This document shows, one piece after another, positions 6,659 through 14,281 of a stretch of 41,789 nt of DNA (the stretch's first letter is position 1; each line of letters starts with the position of its first letter). This DNA is from an uncultured Muribaculaceae bacterium (lineage in GTDB: Bacteria > Bacteroidota > Bacteroidia > Bacteroidales > Muribaculaceae), in NCBI GenBank assembly GCA_910579845.1, contig CAJTWL010000019.1, positions 1-41,789 on the forward strand. Reading direction: 5' to 3'. Made by a program: the position numbers and the translations under genes. The notes beneath the pieces were generated by a model. That model had not been told where the DNA came from. It ran no database searches and saw nothing but the letters and a program-made list of their open reading frames with translations.

Positions 6659-7663
6659 ATGATTAATGTAAAAAGAGATTTTGAGATATTGTGGAAGGAT
6701 ACTTTTAAAGATTCCGAGGAGTATGTGAGAATGCTTTTTGATGGGTATGGCAATAAAAGTATTATAGAGTATATAGAACAGGATGGCAAACTTGTATCTG
6801 CGATGCTGGGTCTGCCACATAGATTTGTTTTAAATGCCAATACATCAGATATATTGGATCGTCGGGTTGATCTGGATGTAAGCGGACATTGTTCTGTGTT
6901 ATACGGACTATATTTGTGTGGTCTCTCCACTCATCCTGCATATCGCTGTCAGGGGTTGATGGGAAACCTGATAAAGAGGATCGAACAACGGGCATCAGAG
7001 TTGGGATATGATTTTATCTTTCTGATTCCTGCGGATTCCCATTTGCAAGACTATTATAAAAAGTTCGGATTTGAGGATGCGTTTCCGAGATGGAAGGGAT
7101 CTTTGGAAATGACCGCCACCCTGAATAACTTGTCAGGAGAATCGGACATTAGATTTAATCAATTTCTGAGAATTGAATATTTCGGGGACATTGAATCGTT
7201 GCTGGGAAATATCGAAATCTCAGAGAATCATAAAATCTCGCGATTCTGTAATGAGTTTGATAATCTTGAGTCGATAGTGCAGCCTGATGCCGTTTATCGA
7301 ATTTTGAGATCGGAAGATGAAATGCTTGTGGTGATTAAAGAATGTTTTATTAGCGGGGGAGGAATGTATATTGCCAGAGATGAGAATACCACTCTTGTCG
7401 GGATAGCGTTTATTTATAAACATGAAGGCATAATTACAGTATATAAATTATCTGCCAAAAATTATTATGTAAGGAATAGTTTACTAAAGAGAATCAGAAA
7501 TGATTTTTATGATAAGAAGATTAAAATATTTGACAGATCAGAATTTACGGACATTCATGGGGAGAAATTTAATGCTGGTATGCTAAAAATGATCAGAGAG
7601 GGGCTGACAGTGTCTAAAATAGAACGAATAAAGAATGCTGAGCTCTCCTTAATGCTGGATTGA
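6659..7663 (+). CDS. GNAT family N-acetyltransferase
   Basis: 334 residues. The N-terminal half is a GNAT fold that binds acetyl-CoA: CGLSTHPAYRCQGLMGNLIK (about residues 87-106) is motif A with the R/Q-x-x-G-x-G/A-like loop (RCQGLM). FIFLIPADSHLQDYYKKFGF is the motif B region typical of GNATs (YYKKFGF). The C-terminal half has no recognised motif and may be a degenerate second GNAT or an SCP2-like domain as in Eis-type enzymes. The substrate is unknown. It is monocistronic, with a strong terminator 22 bases past the stop. Base composition is more AT-rich than its neighbours, as is the whole 5.6-8.9 kb region. Confidence 0.85.
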   Translation: MINVKRDFEILWKDTFKDSEEYVRMLFDGYGNKSIIEYIEQDGKLVSAMLGLPHRFVLNANTSDILDRRVDLDVSGHCSVLYGLYLCGLSTHPAYRCQGLMGNLIKRIEQRASELGYDFIFLIPADSHLQDYYKKFGFEDAFPRWKGSLEMTATLNNLSGESDIRFNQFLRIEYFGDIESLLGNIEISENHKISRFCNEFDNLESIVQPDAVYRILRSEDEMLVVIKECFISGGGMYIARDENTTLVGIAFIYKHEGIITVYKLSAKNYYVRNSLLKRIRNDFYDKKIKIFDRSEFTDIHGEKFNAGMLKMIREGLTVSKIERIKNAELSLMLD

Positions 7664-7684
7664 TAGTTTCTCGTATGATTTTGT

Positions 7685-7728
7685 AATTGGGATAATGTGC
7701 AGTAATATAGCACATTATCCCAATTTTT
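7685..7728 (+). terminator. Strong terminator after the GNAT gene
   Basis: A perfect 16-base-pair stem, AATTGGGATAATGTGC with GCACATTATCCCAATT, a 9-base loop and a following T-run. Intrinsic terminator on the plus strand. Confidence 0.9.
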
Positions 7729-8354
7729 ATCATAAATTAAGCCTCTGAGATTCAATTGTAAACTATAAACTGTATAATCAATCGTAGATTTTAAATTCTC
7801 GATAAAAAGTTGATGATACAGATATTTGTTAGATGCAAAAGGATGATAGGAGAGAAGACTTCAAAATTTAATATTGGTCAAATATGCGCTTTTAATACGG
7901 TCGTATTTTCGCAGGAAATAGCTGTGTTTAAAAATGAATGATTGTTTTGTAAATTTTGAAACGCAAATGCAGTATTGTAGACAAATGTAATTAACAATCA
8001 CATTGCATTGTGTCTTGTTTTGTAGAAACAAACAGCTGTGTATATTTATAAATTCTCAAACGTATGTAGTTTTGATTTATAAATTTATATCATTAACTAA
8101 TATTAACATCTTATTAATTTATCTGAAGATTAACATGTTAGTATTAAAAGTTAGAGTGATGTGTAATAAATTTATACTGTAATAGCCAGGGCTGTGAATT
8201 CTCATGTCGTGAGTAAGTCAATTGTCTGATACATAGTATTAAATTAATACAGGATAAAGTAAATCAGAGGCTTTAAGTTAACTGTTCTAAATTGTAAATT
8301 GTAATTATAATTTTGCAAACAGCAATACATGATGTAAATTTTTACAAAAATAAA

Positions 8355-8385
8355 TTTGCAGTTTGCGAATTAATAATTACATTTG
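8355..8385 (+). promoter_or_regulatory. Promoter of the XRE regulator gene
   Basis: TTTG (8355-8358), 19 bases, then TACATTTG (8378-8385): a full Bacteroidota housekeeping promoter. The predicted start near 8392 gives a leader of about 25 bases. The inverted pair GCAAAC/GTTTGC flanks and overlaps the -33 region, a plausible autoregulatory operator. Confidence 0.65.
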
Positions 8386-8416
8386 TACTTGTAATTTATA
8401 AAATAAAATTCGACCT

Positions 8417-8926
8417 ATGAAAGAGGAAAATGTGGCAATTCGTCTAAAAGACTTCATTGAAGAAATGGGACTTAGCAACTCTCAGTTCGCTGATCAGTGC
8501 GGTATTCCTCGTCCAAGCCTGTCGCAGATACTGACGGGTCGTAATAAGAAGATAAGTGATGTTATAGTAGGTCAGATACACCATGCATTTCCAAATCTGT
8601 CGGTATTGTGGCTTTTATTTGGTGAGGGTGCAATGTTGTTACCGGATGTAAATAGTGTGCGTGAAGAGGAAGATCTTCCTAATCTATTCTCTGAGTCTGA
8701 AAAATTGCCGGTAAACAGTAGGGATAAGTTGAAATATTCCAATCTCAGCGCCTTAAACAGTGAGGTAAACAGATCTCAATCCCCTGTGAATAATGGGGAT
8801 AAAGTAGATTTTAGAAACTTGGAATTGCAACGTGAAATAGAAAAAATTCGTAAAAATCCAAGAAAAGTCGTTCAAATCACAGTCTATTATGATGACTCGA
8901 CATTCGAAACATTTCTTCCGGGATAA
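8417..8926 (+). CDS. XRE-family helix-turn-helix transcriptional regulator
   Basis: 169 residues. An N-terminal lambda-repressor-like DNA-binding domain covers about residues 8-70, with the helix-turn-helix SNSQFADQCGIPRPSLSQIL and the following TGRNKKISDVIVGQI, then LWLLFGEGAM, common in Bacteroidales regulators of this type. The middle (75-135) is polar and probably disordered. The C-terminus (RKVVQITVYYDDSTFETFLP) is a short conserved strand-forming tail. The own promoter and the palindromes upstream suggest autoregulation. Target genes are unknown. A short purine-rich frame begins at its stop codon. Confidence 0.9.
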   Translation: MKEENVAIRLKDFIEEMGLSNSQFADQCGIPRPSLSQILTGRNKKISDVIVGQIHHAFPNLSVLWLLFGEGAMLLPDVNSVREEEDLPNLFSESEKLPVNSRDKLKYSNLSALNSEVNRSQSPVNNGDKVDFRNLELQREIEKIRKNPRKVVQITVYYDDSTFETFLPG

Positions 8927-9016
8927 ATGAGGAAGGAGTGGAACGACTTTAGGGAGCTTAGGAAGATTGAGGAGATTAATGAGGTAAAGGAGTTTAGGCT
9001 ACTGTGGGTGTGTTGA
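8927..9016 (+). other. Purine-rich degenerate tandem repeat with a 29-codon open frame
   Basis: Repeats variants of GGAGnTTAGG about every 10-12 bases (GGGAGCTTA, GGAAGATTGA, GGAGATTAATGA, GGAGTTTAGG). An open frame runs from an ATG sharing the A of the XRE stop (TAAATG) to TGA, encoding 29 mostly charged residues. The repetitive character suggests a low-complexity intergenic repeat and not a selected peptide. Confidence 0.4.
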
Positions 9017-9051
9017 GTAGTCGGTTTTATATTATGTCATTTTTGAATCGC

Positions 9052-10332
9052 TTATTTTCTGTTTGATTTAAGCGAGTCAAGATGATTTTTCATTTTTGCT
9101 TCAGATGGGTTGTTGCCCGGTTTCCAGAATTCGGTATTGTTAATTTCAGTAGGTAGATACTGTTGATTTACATAACTGCCTTCGTAATCATGTGCATATT
9201 TATATCCTTTATGGTAACCGAGATCCGCCATTAATTTTGTGGGGGCATTTCTTAAATGCAGTGGGACAGGAAGGTTGCCAGTCCTGTCAACTTCCTTAAT
9301 GGCAGAATCTATTGCCATGTAAGCTGAGTTGCTTTTAGGAGAGTTTGCAAGATAAATGGCGCATTCAGAGAGTATTATTCTTCCTTCGGGCCATCCGATC
9401 TTATTGAGCGCGTCAAAGGTGGCGTTTGCAAGCAATAATGCATTGGGGTTTGCCAGTCCTATATCTTCAGCCGCAAGAATAACGAGTCGTCGTGCGATAA
9501 ATGCCGGATCTTCTCCTCCCGTAACCATTCTTGCAAGCCAGTATACTGCTGCCTGCGGATCGCTTCCCCGGATTGATTTTATAAAGGCGGAGATAATGTC
9601 ATAGTGCAACTCTCCGTTGCGATCATATGCGGCTGGATTTTGCTGGAGGCTGCGGGTTACTATCTCGTCCGTTATTTCAATCTCTTCATTTTCGGGAGTG
9701 GATTGTTCGATAAGGTCAAGGATATTAAGTAGTTTGCGGGCATCTCCACCTGCAAATCTAAAGAGGGCATCCTTCGATTTGATATTAAAATTCCTGTTTT
9801 TTAGTATCTCGTCATTTTCAAGTGCTCTGCTGAGTAGATTTTCAAGATCCGCAATATCCAGAGGCTTGAGGGTATACACCTGTGCTCTTGATAATAGAGG
9901 TCTTATTACTTCAAAAGAGGGGTTTTCCGTTGTGGCGCCAATAAGGGTTATAGTCCCTTTCTCAACAGCTCCCAATAGGGAGTCTTGCTGAGATTTGTTG
10001 AACCTGTGTATCTCATCTATAAAGAGGATTGGTCTCCCTTTTGTGAACATGCTCCGTGCATCAGATTCGCAACGCTGAATCACATCTCTGACCTCTTTTA
10101 CACCTGAAGTGACGGCACTTAATGTATAAAAGGGTGATTCTGTCTGTGAGGCTACAATGCGTGCGAGGGTGGTTTTCCCTACACCGGGCGGTCCCCATAA
10201 TATAAAGGAATTGATCTTGCCGGTTTCAATCATTTTTCTGATGATCCCATTTTTGCCAACGAGATGTGTCTGTCCGATATAGTCGTCCAGTCTTGTGGGT
10301 CGTAATCTTTCGGCAAGCGGTGCGATGTTCAT
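9052..10332 (-). CDS. rarA: Replication-associated recombination protein A (RarA/MgsA), AAA ATPase
   Basis: Clamp-loader-like ATPase acting at stalled replication forks. 426 residues, normal for the family. Walker A GPPGVGKTT (47-55), Walker B ILFIDEIHRF (about 102-111), sensor 1 GATTENPSFEV, and the arginine-finger region LLSRAQVYTL. The C-terminal tetramerisation domain contains SAFIKSIRGSDPQAAVYWLA and the hallmark YKYAHDYEGSYVNQQYLP. It starts at the family-typical MNIAPLAERLRP. It lies 107 bases from the upstream HAD gene and may be transcribed with it or alone. Confidence 0.96.
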   Translation of the reverse strand: MNIAPLAERLRPTRLDDYIGQTHLVGKNGIIRKMIETGKINSFILWGPPGVGKTTLARIVASQTESPFYTLSAVTSGVKEVRDVIQRCESDARSMFTKGRPILFIDEIHRFNKSQQDSLLGAVEKGTITLIGATTENPSFEVIRPLLSRAQVYTLKPLDIADLENLLSRALENDEILKNRNFNIKSKDALFRFAGGDARKLLNILDLIEQSTPENEEIEITDEIVTRSLQQNPAAYDRNGELHYDIISAFIKSIRGSDPQAAVYWLARMVTGGEDPAFIARRLVILAAEDIGLANPNALLLANATFDALNKIGWPEGRIILSECAIYLANSPKSNSAYMAIDSAIKEVDRTGNLPVPLHLRNAPTKLMADLGYHKGYKYAHDYEGSYVNQQYLPTEINNTEFWKPGNNPSEAKMKNHLDSLKSNRK

Positions 10333-10439
10333 TGATTAGAATGAATATATTACGTATTGTAAATGTATAATTATGCAGAATGATATTTCAACTCATCTCA
10401 TATCTGATGTCGTTGTGCTGATTTTTAATTATCCGCTAA

Positions 10440-11099
10440 TTATGAATTGGCAAGAATATCAATAAGCTTATCTTTGTCAACTTCGCCTAAATTATTTACA
10501 ATCACATTACAGAATGGTTCAATCTCTTCGGCAGGCCATGTACCGGCTACACCTATAACGTATGCGCCTGAATTTTTTCCGGCATTTACGCCCTGCATGG
10601 AATCTTCAATGACAACACAGTTCCTGATATCCGCACCGATCATGGATGCGGCGAGCAGATAGCCTTCCGGATCAGGTTTCGACTTGGTTATCCTGTTTGC
10701 TGTAATGATTTCGGTGAACAGGCCTTCCAATTCGGGAAGCTCCTCACGCAGATGTTCCATTTTTTTGTCATCGCTGCTTGTTACGAGTGCTCTTGGAATA
10801 TTATTGTTCACAAGCCATTCTATAAACTCTTTTGCTTCAGGAAGCCAGCGATATGTCATTCTGCTTTCCAGATCGTGGAGCATATCACGTATTTCATCAT
10901 ATTTCTCGCTGTCAGGGAAGTTCTTTAAAATATTATCAAGAGTCATCCCTTTTATTTTACTGGCAAAATCAGGTATTCCTGATTTATACTTCTCGTTGAT
11001 AGTAGTCCATATTTTGGAGTATTCAGATTCACTGTCGATCAGTACGCCATCGAGATCAAACAGGAATCCGATAGGTTTTGTTGCATTAGAGTCTGTCAT
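10440..11099 (-). CDS. HAD-superfamily phosphatase, beta-phosphoglucomutase-like
   Basis: 219 residues. Motif I is FLFDLDGVLID, with the nucleophile Asp15 and general acid Asp17. Motif II is VTSSDDKK, motif III lysine is in KSKPDPEGYLLAA, and motif IV is VVIEDSMQGVNAG. The helical cap between about residues 25 and 90 marks HAD subfamily I, as in beta-phosphoglucomutase and sugar-phosphate phosphatases. The substrate cannot be assigned: DLDGVLIDSE is shared by mutases and phosphatases alike. It diverges from the FAD gene at 11229. Confidence 0.88.
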   Translation of the reverse strand: MTDSNATKPIGFLFDLDGVLIDSESEYSKIWTTINEKYKSGIPDFASKIKGMTLDNILKNFPDSEKYDEIRDMLHDLESRMTYRWLPEAKEFIEWLVNNNIPRALVTSSDDKKMEHLREELPELEGLFTEIITANRITKSKPDPEGYLLAASMIGADIRNCVVIEDSMQGVNAGKNSGAYVIGVAGTWPAEEIEPFCNVIVNNLGEVDKDKLIDILANS

Positions 11100-11182
11100 A
11101 ATGGAAAATATGTTAGAAACTGTATAAATTTAAAATTAAAATGAAGACCGATTCAAAAACAGCTTCATAATATGTTGGTGTA

Positions 11183-11190
11183 CAAAATTA
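11183..11190 (-). promoter_or_regulatory. Candidate -7 box for the HAD gene
   Basis: TAATTTTG on the minus strand, about 84 bases before the HAD start. No TTTG at the expected upstream distance. Confidence 0.3.
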
Positions 11191-11212
11191 GTCAAATTTG
11201 TTAAATAATTCG

Positions 11213-11220
11213 TAAATTTG
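11213..11220 (+). promoter_or_regulatory. Candidate -7 box for the FAD dehydrogenase gene
   Basis: TAAATTTG ends only 8 bases before the ATG at 11229, so the mRNA would have almost no leader. The -33 TTTG is not at the standard spacing. Confidence 0.35.
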
Positions 11221-11228
11221 CCTATAAT

Positions 11229-12812
11229 ATGATACAAGAGATAAATCTTAGGGTAGAACCCAAAGAAGCCTGCGATGATGTGTTTCTGAGAAATCTTGTG
11301 ATAAAGAATCTCGGAAAGGCATCGTGTGGTAATCATCAGTTAAATGATTTCAGGGTTGTGAAGCGCTCTATCGATGCCCGTAAAAAAGAAATAAAAGTCA
11401 ATCTGACCATAAAGGCGGCTACGGGAGACGATAAAGTAGTGATGTCGCAATTTATCCCGGCAAGTTTTTGCCCTGTAAGAGATAGTGCACCCGTTGTAAT
11501 AATAGTGGGCGCCGGTCCTGCAGGTTTGTTTGCCGCATTGAAAGCCGTACAGCTTGGTTGGAAGCCGGTTGTGCTTGAGCGTGGCGTTGACGTTGACAGC
11601 AGAAGGTTGGATCTTGCATCTATCAGCAGAACGGGGAGGATTAATCCTGCTTCAAACTATTGTTTCGGAGAGGGTGGTGCCGGAGCATACAGCGACGGCA
11701 AGTTATATACCCGCAGTAAAAAGCGTGGCAATAATGAAGAGGTTTTGCGGTTGCTTGTCCAGCACGGCGCAATGCCTGAAATTCTGGTCGACGCACATCC
11801 TCATATCGGTAGTGATAAATTGCCAAAGGTTATCAGGAATATTCGTAATACCATTATTGATAATGGCGGGGAAGTATGTTTTGACACTACTGTAAAGTCT
11901 TTGATTATAAAGGATAAGACTGTGTATGGAGTCAGAACGGATAAGGGTGAATTTCATGGAGAAGCCGTGATTCTCGCTATAGGGCATTCGGCTCATGATA
12001 CTGTTAGAAGCCTGTATGCAGAGGGCGTGAAACTTGAACCCAAAGGTTTTGCTGTAGGAGTAAGGCTCGAACATCCACAGAAACTCATTGATAAAATTCA
12101 GTATCATACATCCGATGGTCGCGGGAAGTATCTGCCTGCCGCCGAATATAATTTTGTAACGCAGGTTGAGGGCAGAGGTGTATATTCATTCTGTATGTGC
12201 CCGGGTGGGGTGGTAGTCCCTGCCGGAAGCAGTGACGGTGAGCTTGTTGTCAACGGTATGTCTGCTTCCGCCCGTGCCGGACAATGGTCAAATTCAGGCA
12301 TTGTTGTCGAGATCCGCCCCGGGGACTATGAGGAGTTTGGGAAATATGGCGACCTTGAATTGCTTGAACTGCAGGAGTCGCTGGAACATAGTTTTTTTGA
12401 GGCGTCCGGACAGAGTATAAATGCTCCGGCTCAGCGCATGCTTGATTTTGTCAATCATAAAGTGTCAGATACGCTGCCGGCTACGTCGTATGCTCCCGGA
12501 ATACATCCTGATGATTTTCATAGACTGTTCCCTGCCGGCATAGCCCGTCGTCTTGAGGAGGGATTAAGGATCTTTGGTAAAAAAGCCAGGGGTTTCCTTA
12601 CCAACGATGCCATATTGCTGGGACTTGAGTCAAGAACATCCTCTCCGGTGCGCTTCCCACGTGACAAAGAGAGTTTGGAGCATGTCGGTATACGGAACCT
12701 TTATCCGGTAGGCGAGGGAGCCGGTTATGCAGGTGGAATAGTATCGGCTGCAATAGATGGAATAAGAGGTATGAATGCGGTGGCGTCCAATGCCTGCAAT
12801 GACAATAAGTAA
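11229..12812 (+). CDS. FAD-dependent dehydrogenase (COG2509 type)
   Basis: 527 residues. A small N-terminal domain (1-85) typical of this family precedes the dinucleotide-binding site IIVGAGPAGLFAALKA (91-106) and the ribose-binding Glu in VVLERG. CFGEGGAGAYSDGKLYTRSK is the family's conserved flavin-site block, and the C-terminal FAD motif appears in NLYPVGEGAGYAGGIVSAA. The substrate is unknown; relatives are annotated only as NAD(P)/FAD-dependent oxidoreductases. The N-terminus MIQEINLRVEP agrees with family starts, which supports this ATG despite the very close promoter box. tsaB follows after 41 bases. Confidence 0.9.
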   Translation: MIQEINLRVEPKEACDDVFLRNLVIKNLGKASCGNHQLNDFRVVKRSIDARKKEIKVNLTIKAATGDDKVVMSQFIPASFCPVRDSAPVVIIVGAGPAGLFAALKAVQLGWKPVVLERGVDVDSRRLDLASISRTGRINPASNYCFGEGGAGAYSDGKLYTRSKKRGNNEEVLRLLVQHGAMPEILVDAHPHIGSDKLPKVIRNIRNTIIDNGGEVCFDTTVKSLIIKDKTVYGVRTDKGEFHGEAVILAIGHSAHDTVRSLYAEGVKLEPKGFAVGVRLEHPQKLIDKIQYHTSDGRGKYLPAAEYNFVTQVEGRGVYSFCMCPGGVVVPAGSSDGELVVNGMSASARAGQWSNSGIVVEIRPGDYEEFGKYGDLELLELQESLEHSFFEASGQSINAPAQRMLDFVNHKVSDTLPATSYAPGIHPDDFHRLFPAGIARRLEEGLRIFGKKARGFLTNDAILLGLESRTSSPVRFPRDKESLEHVGIRNLYPVGEGAGYAGGIVSAAIDGIRGMNAVASNACNDNK

Positions 12813-12853
12813 TAAAATTAATGAATAAATATTGAATTCTATAATTATAGAGA

Positions 12854-13546
12854 ATGGCAACCATATTAAATATAGAAACGTCCGGTAAAATTTGCTCGGT
12901 GGCATTGACTCGCGATGGAGTTCTTGAGTTTGATATAGATGACTCCGCGGGCATGAAGCACGCAGAAAAACTTGCACCGTTTGTGGAGAGGGCGCTTGAA
13001 GAAGCGAAACGCAGAGAGTGGGATATAGATGCAATCGCTGTCAGTATCGGACCTGGTTCCTATACAGGTCTTAGAATAGGATTGTCTCATGCAAAAGGGC
13101 TTGCATTCAGTATGGCTGTGCCATTGATTGGAGTATCCACTCTGCAGATTATTGCCGTTAAAGCAATGTTTCGCAATCTTAATTTCAAAGGTAATGAGGT
13201 TCTGGTTCCCATGATAGATGCCCGCCGTATGGAGGTGTTTACAGGAGCATATGATTTTGCATTACATCCGTTATGGGGTCCGGGAGCTATGATATTGGAC
13301 AAAGATTCATTCTCTGAATTGCTTGACAGTCATGAAATGTGGTTTATGGGGGATGGTGCGGAAAAAGCAAAAGAGGTAATAAAATCTGAAAACGCACACT
13401 GGATGGACGGTGTAAATCCGATGGCAAAGGACATGATGGCACTTTCAGAGAAAGCGTTTCGAGAGAAGCGTTTTCTTGATGTCGCCTATTCTACTCCCGA
13501 ATATCTTAAGGAATACCAGACTACTGCCCCGAAGAATCATTTATAA
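12854..13546 (+). CDS. tsaB: tRNA threonylcarbamoyladenosine biosynthesis protein TsaB
   Basis: Partner of TsaD and TsaE in making the t6A modification at position 37 of ANN-decoding tRNAs. 230 residues. The ASKHA fold begins ILNIETSGKICSVAL, and SIGPGSYTGLRIGLSHAKGL (64-83) is the TsaB signature. MIDARRMEVFTGAYD matches the second conserved block. TsaB lacks the metal-binding His residues of TsaD, consistent with this sequence. Probably co-transcribed with the FAD gene. Confidence 0.95.
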   Translation: MATILNIETSGKICSVALTRDGVLEFDIDDSAGMKHAEKLAPFVERALEEAKRREWDIDAIAVSIGPGSYTGLRIGLSHAKGLAFSMAVPLIGVSTLQIIAVKAMFRNLNFKGNEVLVPMIDARRMEVFTGAYDFALHPLWGPGAMILDKDSFSELLDSHEMWFMGDGAEKAKEVIKSENAHWMDGVNPMAKDMMALSEKAFREKRFLDVAYSTPEYLKEYQTTAPKNHL

Positions 13547-13604
13547 GTTGTGCGGACTTGTCGGGCTCTATGGATGTTGAGTTGTAAGAATAGATGGAAA
13601 TTAT

Positions 13605-13612
13605 TATATTTA
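13605..13612 (+). promoter_or_regulatory. Candidate -7 box for the DUF4290-murA-rimM operon
   Basis: TATATTTA, one base off TAnnTTTG, 24 bases before the ATG, with GTTG about 20 bases upstream. A purine-rich AAAAAGGTGAA stands right before the ATG, one of the few possible ribosome-binding sites in the window. Confidence 0.35.
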
Positions 13613-13636
13613 CGCTAATAAAGAAAAAAAGGTGAA

Positions 13637-14230
13637 ATGATACCATATAATACAGAAATGAAACCGGTAGTGCTTCCGGAATTCGGTCGTAATGTTCAGG
13701 GGATGGTTGACTATTGCATGAGCCTGGAAACCAAAGAACAACGGACCGAATGTGCTCATTCTATAGTTAAAATCATGTCCAGCATGTTCCCGGATCTTGT
13801 CGGAAACAACAATGACAACAGCAAGATCTGGGACACAATAAACATTATTTCAGGTTTTAAACTTGATGTGGATTTTCCGTGTGAGGTTATTACCGAAGAG
13901 AAGCTTAACCCTCGACCTGAAAAGATTCCATATACTTCCTCGGTGATGCTTTATCGTCATTATGGCAAGAATATAGAGAAGATGATCAAGAAGGTAGCCG
14001 ATATGGAGGATAGTGAGGAGAAAGATCTGATTATATCGATGATAGCTCATCATATGAAGAAACTGCAGTTGATACACAATAAAGAGGGTGTGGATGATGC
14101 CAAGATTCTTCGTGACCTTAAAGAGTATTCTGGTGGAAGAATAGATCTTGATCCGCAGACCTATCTGCTGCACGAGTTCAAGGACGCCTCGCAACCTACG
14201 CCTTCAAAAAATCGAAAGAAAAGGAAATAA
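13637..14230 (+). CDS. DUF4290 domain-containing protein
   Basis: 197 residues; a Bacteroidota-specific family of unknown function, normally encoded just before murA and rimM as here. Recognisable blocks: MIPYNTEMKPVVLPEFGRNV (1-20), QGMVDYCMSL, and SMFPDLVGN. The central region is predicted helical (MIKKVADMEDSEEKDLIISM). The C-terminal tail PSKNRKKRK is strongly basic and disordered, suggesting contact with nucleic acid. The constant neighbourhood with murA and rimM hints at cell-wall or ribosome-linked housekeeping, but no activity is known. Confidence 0.92.
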   Translation: MIPYNTEMKPVVLPEFGRNVQGMVDYCMSLETKEQRTECAHSIVKIMSSMFPDLVGNNNDNSKIWDTINIISGFKLDVDFPCEVITEEKLNPRPEKIPYTSSVMLYRHYGKNIEKMIKKVADMEDSEEKDLIISMIAHHMKKLQLIHNKEGVDDAKILRDLKEYSGGRIDLDPQTYLLHEFKDASQPTPSKNRKKRK

Positions 14231-14281
14231 GTTTCTAAGAGTAAACATACTCTAAAAGTACCATAAATACATTCAAGGCAT

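Larger units (their letters stand above)
7664..8416. other. Long AT-rich intergenic region
   Basis: About 690 bases remain after the terminator, with no credible gene on either strand. Visible structure: AATACG-GT-CGTATT (7894-7907), GTAAA-TT-TTTAC (8334-8345), and GCAAAC (8315-8320) inverted as GTTTGC (8361-8366) around the promoter of the XRE gene. A second -7-like box TAATTTTG occurs at 8308-8315. It could hold operators of the XRE regulator or an unannotated small RNA. Confidence 0.5.

Noticed and set aside
7664..8416. tRNA or other known RNA gene in the large gap
   Set aside because: No cloverleaf arms, no GTTCRA-type T-loop and very low GC; nothing recognisable.
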